Below, one piece after another: positions 17,431 through 25,321 of a DNA stretch of 34,014 bases. The notes beneath the pieces were generated by a model. The model was not told the DNA's origin. It saw only the letters and a program-made list of their open reading frames with translations, and made no database searches. The stretch covers positions 1-34,014 of the forward strand of contig JAGWGP010000002.1 of NCBI GenBank assembly GCA_028867285.1, written 5' to 3'. The stretch's first letter is position 1; each line of letters begins with the position of its first letter. Source of the DNA: Microcaldota archaeon. Lineage in GTDB: Archaea > Micrarchaeota > Micrarchaeia > Micrarchaeales > Micrarchaeaceae. Both the position numbers and the translations under genes were made by a program.

Positions 17431-18333
17431 GTGATAATTTTGGCGGACAAGTCTAACCTGATAAAGCGGATCATCTTCAGGCTTGTCAGGAAGCGAATCG
17501 CGGGGAGCACCAGCGACTCGGTGATAAAGAGGCTCAGGGAGCTCAACGAGTCCGGCTTCCACACCACCGCTACCCTGCTTAACGACCACGTCACCGACCC
17601 CGCCAAGGCGAGGTACAACACCAACGCCTACATACAGTTCATAAAGCAGACCGCGAGGCTCAGGCTCAACACCGACGTGTCGTTCAGGGTCTCCCAGCTG
17701 GGGTACGATGTCGACTCCAGGGCTGCATCATCCAACATAAACCAGGTGCTAGCTGCCGCGAAGGAGGGCGGCCTGCGGCTGTGGATTGAGGACGAGCCCC
17801 AGATAGCCGCGGAGGAGAGGATAGTGCTCTACAGGGACGCGAAGAGGCGCTACCCAAACATAGGCATAGAGGTGAGGCCCGAGCACCTCTCCAACGGGAG
17901 CGCGGTCAACAGTATGCTGACCGGGAAGGACATGGTCAAGGTCAGGAGATATCCGAAGGTGCACACCGAGGAGGAGGGCGCGCCCAAGGGCGAGGCCAAG
18001 AGCTACTCCGACTGCATAACCCGCCTGCTGAAATCCAAGGCGAAGGTGACGGTTCTCGACGGCGACGCCTCATTGTTGGGGAGGATCGCGAGCGCGAACA
18101 AGGACTACAGAAGGGATTTAATAGTTGAGCTGCCATTAGGCTACAACAACAGCAAGATGCAAAAACTCATCAAGAGCAAGCTTAACATGAGTGTCTACGT
18201 GCCCTATGGAAAGGACTGGGTTCCTTACATAACTGAGAGGCTCATAGACGGCAAGACCAGGAAGCTTGCTGTCGCGTTTCTGAACAGGGACAACGGTGCC
18301 GAGAACTATGGCGGAATCAGGGAGGACGAGTAG
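17431..18333 (+). CDS. proline dehydrogenase-like protein
   Basis: VSFRVSQLGYDVD, LRLWIEDEP, VELPLGYNN, VYVPYGKDWVPYITERLID match ProDH TIM-barrel landmarks; GTG start. Confidence 0.7.
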   Translation: MIILADKSNLIKRIIFRLVRKRIAGSTSDSVIKRLRELNESGFHTTATLLNDHVTDPAKARYNTNAYIQFIKQTARLRLNTDVSFRVSQLGYDVDSRAASSNINQVLAAAKEGGLRLWIEDEPQIAAEERIVLYRDAKRRYPNIGIEVRPEHLSNGSAVNSMLTGKDMVKVRRYPKVHTEEEGAPKGEAKSYSDCITRLLKSKAKVTVLDGDASLLGRIASANKDYRRDLIVELPLGYNNSKMQKLIKSKLNMSVYVPYGKDWVPYITERLIDGKTRKLAVAFLNRDNGAENYGGIREDE

Positions 18334-19339
18334 CAGGAAGAGGCATGTGAGCCTAGTCACCGGAGGCTCAAGCAGCCTCGGCATCCACATAATCAAGAGA
18401 CTGCTAAAGAGGGGGGACGAGATAAGGGCGATAATAAAGCAGCACCCAACCGCCACCGACGAGTGGAGGTCGCTCCCCGCAGGTGTGATACCCTACGTGG
18501 CCGACTTCACATTCAGGAGCGAGAAGGACAAGGAGACCCTCATCGAGGCATGCAGGGGGGTTGACGAGATATACCACATAGGCGGCGCGGTGTTCAACGC
18601 CAAGCACAAGTACAACCACCTGATAAACACCAACGTCATAGGCACCGAGAACCTGCTCAGGGCCTACCTCTACGCCAACCCCGAGAGCCACTCAACTGCC
18701 CACTTCATGTTCGCGAGCAGCGTCACCGTGTACGGGTACAAGAGGCTCCACGAGGTTCTCACGGAGGAGGCGGACACCAGGCCTGGCAGCGGGTACGCGG
18801 AGAGCAAGGTGATGGCGGAGAAGGTGATACAGTCCTTCCAGACCGCCAACCCCAGACTGCCGTACACCATATTCAGGATCGGCAACCTGTACGGCCACGG
18901 CTACGAGCGCGAGTTCTTCAAGATATTCAGGCTGATAAAGGAGAGGAAGATATCCTACCTGGGCAAGGGGGACAACCACCTCACCCTCGTCCACGTGGAC
19001 GACGTGGCTGACGCGATGATCCTCGCATCGGAGAACCACAAGGCGATGAACAAGGTGTACAACGTGACCGACGGCCAGCTGCACACGCTCAAGGAGTTGT
19101 TCACCAAGGCGGCCAACTTCCTCGGCGTGCCGCCGCCCACGAAGGGAATAAACCCAATACTCGCCAGGATAGGCGCCTCGACACGGGGGATAAACGCCGA
19201 CGAGTTCGACTTCATAGCAAGCGACCGAATGGTGAGCATAGACAGGGCCAAGAGGGAGCTCGGATACAAGCCCACGAGGAGCATAGACGTAGAGGGGAAG
19301 CTGATGGTCGACGACTTCCTGAAGGGCCACAGGGATTGA
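18308..19339 (+). CDS. NAD-dependent epimerase/dehydratase (extended SDR)
   Basis: VSLVTGGSSSLGIHIIKRLLKRGDEIRAI; HFMFASSVTVYG; GSGYAESKVMAEK (YxxxK); ATG at 18308. Confidence 0.9.
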   Translation: MAESGRTSSRKRHVSLVTGGSSSLGIHIIKRLLKRGDEIRAIIKQHPTATDEWRSLPAGVIPYVADFTFRSEKDKETLIEACRGVDEIYHIGGAVFNAKHKYNHLINTNVIGTENLLRAYLYANPESHSTAHFMFASSVTVYGYKRLHEVLTEEADTRPGSGYAESKVMAEKVIQSFQTANPRLPYTIFRIGNLYGHGYEREFFKIFRLIKERKISYLGKGDNHLTLVHVDDVADAMILASENHKAMNKVYNVTDGQLHTLKELFTKAANFLGVPPPTKGINPILARIGASTRGINADEFDFIASDRMVSIDRAKRELGYKPTRSIDVEGKLMVDDFLKGHRD

Positions 19340-19356
19340 CGCTTAACGATGATTTC

Positions 19357-20145
19357 ATGAAGAAGGGAAAAGTGGAGCTATACATACACGAGGTCCTCGA
19401 GACCAAGGGCGCGATGCTGTTCAGCCTCATAGACCCTGTTGATTACGATTCCGAGAAGGAGGCGATCAAGACCGCGAAGATGCTTTCCGAGGGGGGCACC
19501 GACGTCCTGCTGCTTGGCGGAAGCACGGAGGCGCAGGGCGAGCTGATGGACAACGTGGCCAAGGGGATAAAGGACGAGGTGGACATACCGCTGATACTCT
19601 TCCCCGGGAACATAAGCTCGATAACCAGGAACGCGGACGCGATATACTTCATGTCCCTGCTCAACGCGAGGAACCCGTACTGGATAATACAGGCGCAGAT
19701 GCTCTCCGCACCCACGGTGAGGAAGTTCGGCATAGAGCCGCTTCCTGTGGGCTACGTGGTGGTGCACCCCGGAGGAACCGTGGGCTGGGTGGGGGACGCC
19801 AACTTCGTGCCTAGGGAGAAGCCGATGATAGCCGCATCCCTCGCCATGGCCGGAGAGTACCTGGGCAACAGGTTCATAATCACAGACACGGGCTCCAACC
19901 CCAGGCTGCAGAACGCTGGCCCCGTGCCAAAGGAGATGATACGCGCGGTCAGGTCCGCCACCACCGTGCCCTACATAGTCGCCGGCGGGATAATGTCCAC
20001 CAAGGAGCTCAAGGACGCCTACTCAAACGGCGCCGACATAGTGCAGATAGGCACCGCCTTCGAGAACCCCGACACCTCCTACAAGAACATAAGGAGCTTC
20101 GCCGCAGTGGTGAAGGAGGAGGGCGCTAAGAAGGCAAAGAAGTGA
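19357..20145 (+). CDS. geranylgeranylglyceryl phosphate synthase
   Basis: LFSLIDPVDYDSEKE, DVLLLGGSTE, IPLILFPGNISSITRNADAIYFMSLLNARNPYWIIQAQ, VPYIVAGGIMSTKELKDAYSNGADIVQIGTAFE. Confidence 0.95.
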   Translation: MKKGKVELYIHEVLETKGAMLFSLIDPVDYDSEKEAIKTAKMLSEGGTDVLLLGGSTEAQGELMDNVAKGIKDEVDIPLILFPGNISSITRNADAIYFMSLLNARNPYWIIQAQMLSAPTVRKFGIEPLPVGYVVVHPGGTVGWVGDANFVPREKPMIAASLAMAGEYLGNRFIITDTGSNPRLQNAGPVPKEMIRAVRSATTVPYIVAGGIMSTKELKDAYSNGADIVQIGTAFENPDTSYKNIRSFAAVVKEEGAKKAKK

Positions 20146-20151
20146 GGCGCC

Positions 20152-21240
20152 GTGCGCGAACTCTGCCAGATCGAGATCGTCGCCCTGGCCAGGGAGCTCG
20201 ACGCAGCGCTCAAGGGCTTCTACATAGACAAGTTCTACGAGCTTGGCAAGGGAAGGTTCAGGATCAGGCTCACCAGGTCGGGGGAGAAGCTCAACCTACA
20301 GTGCACGCTTCCCTACGCGCTCAACCTCACTGACTACATAGAGGTGAGCGAGGAGGCCTCCAACTTCGCGATAGCGGTGAGGAAGAGGATATCCAACTTC
20401 GTGGTGGAGAGGGTCGAGCAGCTAAACGACGACAGGATAATCTCCATATCGGCGAGGAAGGGGGAGGACGCGGTCAACGTAATATTCGAGATGTTCGGCT
20501 TCGGCAACATGGTGATAACGGACAGCTCCTCCAGCATACTGCTCGCCTACGAGCAGCACACCTTCAAGGACAGGGAGGTAAGGGTCAGGGCAAGGTACCA
20601 GCCGCCGGCAAACCAGACCAAGGCAGCGCTTGATCCCGCCCAGATCAAGGAATTGGTTGGCGGTGCGGTGGGCAGGGAGGCCGTTGCCGCAGCCAAGTCG
20701 GCCGGTATCGGCACCCAGTACTCGGAGGAGGCTGTATCGAGGTCCGGCGTAAAAGGGAGGCTTGACGAGAGCTCCGCATCCTCTCTATCCGAATCGCTCA
20801 ACTCCGTGATAAGGGAGTCGCTCGGCGGAAACTGCTACGTCTACCTAAAGGATGGCTCTCCAGCGGATTTCTCTCTGTGCGGGCTCAAAAAGTACTCCGA
20901 CCTGGAGACCAAGGAGTTCGGCTCCTTGCAGTCCGCCCTGTCATTCGTATACATGGGGGCACAGCCCAAGGAGGAGGGGCCAAGCGCCGATGTGCAGAGG
21001 ATACTGAAGAGCATAGAGAAGCAGAGGAGGTCGCTCGACGAGATAGAGGCTGGGGCCAGGGATAGCAGGGAGACCGCCGACGCGATACTGGCGAGCATGG
21101 CCAACATCAACATACTTATAAATGCAGCAAAGGCAAATAGGAGAATAACAAAGGAGGAGCTGCAGAGGCTCACCGACGAGTTCAGCGTCATCGACGTGAA
21201 CCTGAAGGACAAGAGCATGCGGCTGAAGAAAAAGGGCTGA
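20152..21240 (+). CDS. NFACT-N domain protein (RqcH/NEMF-like), lacking NFACT-R
   Basis: MRELCQIEIVALARELDAALKGFYIDKFYELGKGRFRIRL...NVIFEMFGFGNMVITD...FKDREVRVRARYQPP; coiled-coil section; stops at VIDVNLKDKSMRLKKKG. GTG start. Confidence 0.82.
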   Translation: MRELCQIEIVALARELDAALKGFYIDKFYELGKGRFRIRLTRSGEKLNLQCTLPYALNLTDYIEVSEEASNFAIAVRKRISNFVVERVEQLNDDRIISISARKGEDAVNVIFEMFGFGNMVITDSSSSILLAYEQHTFKDREVRVRARYQPPANQTKAALDPAQIKELVGGAVGREAVAAAKSAGIGTQYSEEAVSRSGVKGRLDESSASSLSESLNSVIRESLGGNCYVYLKDGSPADFSLCGLKKYSDLETKEFGSLQSALSFVYMGAQPKEEGPSADVQRILKSIEKQRRSLDEIEAGARDSRETADAILASMANINILINAAKANRRITKEELQRLTDEFSVIDVNLKDKSMRLKKKG

Positions 21241-21244
21241 TCGG

Positions 21245-22132
21245 ATGAAGGTTGTGTTTCTGGGCACCTCGGGTTCTACGCCGACCAAGGAGCGCAGCCT
21301 CTCCAGCGTCGCCCTGGAGCGTGAGGGCGAGGTGTTCCTGTTCGACTGCGGGGAGGGTACCCAGAGGCAGATGATGATAAACTCGCTCAGCATATCCAAG
21401 GTGAGGGCGATATTCCTGTCCCACATACACGGGGACCACACGCTGGGCGTGGCTGGCCTTGTAAGGACCATGGCACTCAACAAGAGGACCTCGCCGCTCG
21501 AGATATTCATCCCTGCTGGCGGGATGCGCGGGATAAAGGCGCTCATAGGCTTCGACGGCGCCGAGATACCCTATAGGATAGAGGTGAAGCCGCTGAAGAG
21601 CGGGGCCATCTACAGGGGCAAGGGGTTCTCGGTGTCCGCGTTCAGGCTCGAGCACCAGCTCGAGACGTACGGCTTCGCGTTCAAGGAGGACGACAGGATC
21701 CGCTTCAACAAGGAGGGCGCGGCAAGGGCGGGGCTGAAGGGCGCCATGTACTCCGAGATACAGAAAAAGGGTTCCCTCTCGGTGAATGGAAGGATTATAA
21801 AACTCAGGGACATAACAACTACGGAGCCTGGAAGGAAGGTCGTCTACGCGACGGACACCAGGCCCACGAGGAGCGCGGTCGCGGCAGCGAGGGGCGCAAG
21901 CCTCCTCATACATGAGGCCACGTACGCATCTGAGTTCAAGGCGCTCGCGAGGGAGAGGAAGCACTCCACCTCCGACGAGGCAGCCGCGATAGCGAAGAAG
22001 GCGGGCGCAAGGAGGCTCGTGCTGACCCACATAAGCGCGAGGTACAAGGACACGAAGGGGCTGCTGGCGGACGCAAGGAAGGTGTTCAGGGACACCGAAG
22101 TGGCAGCTGACGGTAAGGTAATAGAGCTATAA
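21245..22132 (+). CDS. rnz: ribonuclease Z
   Basis: MKVVFLGTSGSTPTKERSLSSVAL, FDCGEGTQRQMM, FLSHIHGDHTLGVAGL, YATDTRPT, LLIHEATYASE, HSTSDEAA, LVLTHISARY. Confidence 0.96.
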   Translation: MKVVFLGTSGSTPTKERSLSSVALEREGEVFLFDCGEGTQRQMMINSLSISKVRAIFLSHIHGDHTLGVAGLVRTMALNKRTSPLEIFIPAGGMRGIKALIGFDGAEIPYRIEVKPLKSGAIYRGKGFSVSAFRLEHQLETYGFAFKEDDRIRFNKEGAARAGLKGAMYSEIQKKGSLSVNGRIIKLRDITTTEPGRKVVYATDTRPTRSAVAAARGASLLIHEATYASEFKALARERKHSTSDEAAAIAKKAGARRLVLTHISARYKDTKGLLADARKVFRDTEVAADGKVIEL

Positions 22133-22135
22133 CAC

Positions 22136-22207
22136 GGGCTCGTAGTCGATTGGTAAGACGTCACGTTGACAACGTGAAGACACGGAGTTCGATTCTCCGC
22201 GGGCCCA
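22136..22207 (+). tRNA. tRNA-Val (GAC)
   Basis: GGGCTCG-TA-GTC-GATTGGTAA-GAC-G-TCACG-TTGACAA-CGTGA-AGACA-CGGAG-TTCGATT-CTCCG-CGGGCCC-A; perfect stems; anticodon GAC; no encoded CCA. Confidence 0.95.
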
Positions 22208-22208
22208 T

Positions 22209-22508
22209 TTATCCTTCAAACATGTCGCCGAAGCACCTCACGAAATACTTGAGGGAGTGCTTCGCGCTCATCCTCCCCTCCGGGGTTATATGGTAAACGA
22301 TAGTCTTCCCCTCCCTCTTCCCCTCTATGAGCTTGTGGTTCCTGAGCTCCTTCAGCGCCGGGTAGATGGTGCCCGCCTTTGGCTTCTCCCCCCTCCTCCT
22401 CTCCAGCTCCTTAGCCATCTCCTCGCCGTGCATCGGCCCCTTGGAGAGCAGCCATAGTATCTGGAAGGAGAGCATCCCCCTCATGTCGCATTCGTAATAC
22501 CCGCCCAT
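22209..22508 (-). CDS. PadR-family transcriptional regulator
   Basis: LSFQILWLLSKGPMHGEEMAKELERRRGEKPKAGTIYPALKELRNHKLIEGKREGKTIVYHITPEG. Confidence 0.92.
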   Translation of the reverse strand: MGGYYECDMRGMLSFQILWLLSKGPMHGEEMAKELERRRGEKPKAGTIYPALKELRNHKLIEGKREGKTIVYHITPEGRMSAKHSLKYFVRCFGDMFEG

Positions 22509-22514
22509 AAGGTA

Positions 22515-22573
22515 ATATAGGACATACTATATATTTAAATACGTATCCAAGCATAATATATGATGTCCTATAT
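22515..22573. promoter_or_regulatory. split perfect inverted repeat ATATAGGACAT...ATGTCCTATAT flanking a divergent promoter (candidate PadR operator)
   Basis: ATATAGGACAT at 22515-22525 and its exact reverse complement at 22563-22573; TATA-like ATATATTTAAATA between. Confidence 0.7.
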
Positions 22574-22741
22574 ATGGACAGGTTCGAGAAAATGTACGGA
22601 GGATGCAACTGCGGGACCGGGATGAGGAACTTCCTGACCAGGGAGGAGAAGCTGGAGATCCTTAAGGAGTACAAGGACAACCTTCAGCAGGAGATCAAGG
22701 GCTTGGAAGAGAGGATAAAGGACCTGGAGAAGAACAACTGA
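22574..22741 (+). CDS. 55-aa protein with CxC motif and C-terminal helix, divergent from padR (absent from the ORF track)
   Basis: ATG 22574 to TGA 22739-22741: MDRFEKMYGGCNCGTGMRNFLTREEKLEILKEYKDNLQQEIKGLEERIKDLEKNN; followed by a T-rich tract. Confidence 0.75.
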   Translation: MDRFEKMYGGCNCGTGMRNFLTREEKLEILKEYKDNLQQEIKGLEERIKDLEKNN

Positions 22742-22752
22742 GAGCCTTATCC

Positions 22753-22770
22753 TTTTTCTTTTTTTCTTTT
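22753..22770 (+). terminator. T-rich archaeal-type terminator downstream of the 55-aa ORF
   Basis: TTTTTCTTTTTTTCTTTT about 10 nt after the stop codon. Confidence 0.6.
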
Positions 22771-22841
22771 CCATTTCTGCCGTCAACATGCCTCGCTTCC
22801 GCTAAAAACAAAGGTATATATACGTCGGCGGGAGAAGTGAT

Positions 22842-23417
22842 ATGCTATTGCTTACAGGCGATAAAATGACAACAGAGCTAAGGCACTGCACGACTGCCGC
22901 AAGGCAGGAGTCGGTCGACACCATCAAACTGGTCAAGATTACAAGGAAGGAGATTGAGGCTGCGTACCTGAAGGGCACTAGGGAGTTCAGCTCCTATGAC
23001 ATGAGAGGCATGGACCTGAGGGGAGCCAACCTCTTCCGCGCGGTATTCTCATCGTGCGACATGAGGGGCGCGGACCTCTCCGGGGCAAACCTGGAGCAGG
23101 CCACTTTCAGGGGCGTGCAGAACATGTTCAACCTGGAGGGCGCCAATCTCGCCAACGCCAGGCTGGAGGGCGCAAAGTTCATCAATGCCGATCTCACCAT
23201 GGCGAGGGACTTCGGGTGCGCCCAGCTGCTCTGGACCAAGTACGAGAAGAGCGTGGTCACCACCGCGCAGTTCGAGGCGATATGTGCCCACATAGAGAAG
23301 GGCGTCAGGAAATACGCCGAGGGCCTGTCCGCCCTAAACGAGGTGTCGCGCATGATACGCGAGGCGGACAGCAACCTCATAATAGTCAACCACGTGGCTT
23401 CGCTGGAACGAAAGTGA
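22842..23417 (+). CDS. pentapeptide-repeat protein
   Basis: DMRGMDLRGANLFRAVFSSCDMRGADLSGANLEQATF...NLEGANLANARLEGAKFINADLT; TATA GTATATATAC upstream. Start may be ATG 22866. Confidence 0.82.
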   Translation: MLLLTGDKMTTELRHCTTAARQESVDTIKLVKITRKEIEAAYLKGTREFSSYDMRGMDLRGANLFRAVFSSCDMRGADLSGANLEQATFRGVQNMFNLEGANLANARLEGAKFINADLTMARDFGCAQLLWTKYEKSVVTTAQFEAICAHIEKGVRKYAEGLSALNEVSRMIREADSNLIIVNHVASLERK

Positions 23418-23472
23418 TAGCAGCTCATATATACTTTTATATCTTTCCTCCCCTCCACTTACAGGTGGATAT

Positions 23473-24762
23473 GTGTTGATGCTCGACGTCACCGCGAACA
23501 ACCTGTGGGTGATGCTGGCAGCCCTATTCGTCTTCCTGATGACCATCGCAGTGGGATTCCTCGAGGTGGGCGAATTCGGGGAGAAATACGACAGGAGCCT
23601 GCTCAAGACCCTTGTCATAACGTGCTCGGCCCTGTTCTTCATGGCGTTCCTTGGCTTCAACACCGCCTTTGCCCCTACGATCAATGGCATGATAGGCAAC
23701 CCCTTGTACAACGGCATATTCCTTGGAGGCTTCAACGTCAACGTCGTGGGCATGCTGAGCGGGGTCTGGTGGTCGATGGGACAGAGCTACTTCAACACCG
23801 GGCTCACCACCCCCACATACTTCCTGTTCGAGACCGCGTTCGCAGCCGTTACCCTCGCGCTCGTGGGGCTGATAGCTCTCCACAAGGTCAGGATGACCGC
23901 ATTCTTCATCTACACGATACCCTACTTCATAATAATATGGGCGATACCAGCAGCGTGGATATGGAACCCCACCGGCTGGCTGGCCTCGCTCGGCATGAGC
24001 GACTTCGCCGGAGGGCTGGTGGTCCACGGAGCCGCGGCCGCTGCAGGCCTTGGCATAATGCTGCAGATATGGCGCGAGGAGAGGAAGAAGGGATACAAGC
24101 AGAGCCCGCAGGTCAAGATCAACGTCAACAAGGGCTGGCTCACGCTCGGTCTCCTCCTGCTCTGGCTGGGCTGGTTCGGGTTCAACCCCGGCAGCGTGCT
24201 CGCGTTCAACAACGAGGCTATGATCGTGGTGATAACCACCTTCCTTGCGGCGGCGGCATCGTTCATGTCAACCATAGTCTCCACTAAGTACATACTCAAG
24301 ACCAGGCCCAAGCTCGTGGACGGGGCCAACGGGGTGCTCATGGGCCTGATAGTGATAACCCCTGTCGCGGGATTCGTCAGCCCGGGCAGCGCCATAATCC
24401 TCGGCCTACTCGGCGGACCCATATTCGTATACGGGGAGAAGGTCTTCGCCGGTATGAAGTGGTTCTCCGACCCCGCCGGGCTGCTCGCGGGCCACATGTC
24501 CGGGGGCCTCTTCGGGGTGCTGATGGTCGCGTTCTTCGCGCAGAGCGCCTTTGCTGTTCAGTCCGGATATCCCAACCTGCCCAACGGCCTGCTCTTCGGC
24601 GGCGGCATGCAGGCCGTTCACCAGCTGGGCGTGCAGGCGCTCGGCATAGCGGTGGTGATGCCCGTGGTCTTCATACTCTCTTACATCGCCGCATGGCTGA
24701 TAGCCAAGGCGATGGGCGGGATAACCATAGATTACGTCAAGGTCTTCAAGGAGGGCAGATGA
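23473..24762 (+). CDS. amt: ammonium transporter (Amt/Mep/Rh family)
   Basis: DFAGGLVVHGAAAAAGLG (first pore His), LGWFGFNPGS, LVDGANGVLMGLI, GHMSGGLFGVL (second pore His), multiple transmembrane segments. Confidence 0.9.
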   Translation: MLMLDVTANNLWVMLAALFVFLMTIAVGFLEVGEFGEKYDRSLLKTLVITCSALFFMAFLGFNTAFAPTINGMIGNPLYNGIFLGGFNVNVVGMLSGVWWSMGQSYFNTGLTTPTYFLFETAFAAVTLALVGLIALHKVRMTAFFIYTIPYFIIIWAIPAAWIWNPTGWLASLGMSDFAGGLVVHGAAAAAGLGIMLQIWREERKKGYKQSPQVKINVNKGWLTLGLLLLWLGWFGFNPGSVLAFNNEAMIVVITTFLAAAASFMSTIVSTKYILKTRPKLVDGANGVLMGLIVITPVAGFVSPGSAIILGLLGGPIFVYGEKVFAGMKWFSDPAGLLAGHMSGGLFGVLMVAFFAQSAFAVQSGYPNLPNGLLFGGGMQAVHQLGVQALGIAVVMPVVFILSYIAAWLIAKAMGGITIDYVKVFKEGR

Positions 24763-24763
24763 G

Positions 24764-25321
24764 ATGGCGCGAAACGACATAGGTTTGAGGTTTATCTGGG
24801 CAGCGATATGGCAGGGGCTGCTCGCAGCTTTAGTGACCGCGATTCTGTTCGCCTACGGCTCCATATACTTCAAGCCGGCTCCTGCTATGGTGATAGCCTC
24901 CGGCAGCGCCGGCACCTGGATGTTCATCGGCTACATAACCTACATAGTCATGGTCATAGCCATCGGCGTCACCGGCCTGCTTTACGAGTTCATAGAAGCC
25001 AGGTTCCGCGGCAGCATCACCGGCATACCCGCGATGCTGGCCAATGCGCACCTGGTGCTGATGAACATCGGCGTGATAGGCGCCACATGGCTTCTCATGT
25101 ACGCGGGCTACCGGGGCGGCACCGCTCTGCTTCCGGCATCCTCTGGCGGGCTCGGCCTCACCACCCTGCAGGCCCACGAGCAGATACTCAGCGTCTATCC
25201 CACATACATAGTCATATTCATAATAGCGACCATAATCGGCATGCTGTGCGGCGGGGCGGCCTTCGTGCTCTCGATGCACAGGAAGGGCAGTCAGGAGAAG
25301 GCGAATCCCAGGGTAAGGTAG
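24764..25321 (+). CDS. polytopic membrane protein (185 aa) immediately downstream of amt
   Basis: 1-nt gap after the amt stop; several hydrophobic helices (FIGYITYIVMVIAIGVTGLLYEF, LVLMNIGVIGATWLLMYAG, YIVIFIIATIIGMLCGGAAFVL). Confidence 0.75.
   Translation: MARNDIGLRFIWAAIWQGLLAALVTAILFAYGSIYFKPAPAMVIASGSAGTWMFIGYITYIVMVIAIGVTGLLYEFIEARFRGSITGIPAMLANAHLVLMNIGVIGATWLLMYAGYRGGTALLPASSGGLGLTTLQAHEQILSVYPTYIVIFIIATIIGMLCGGAAFVLSMHRKGSQEKANPRVR

Noticed and set aside
21188-22030. 280-aa minus-strand ORF opposite rnz
   Set aside because: Antisense to RNase Z with all its motifs; no recognisable family.
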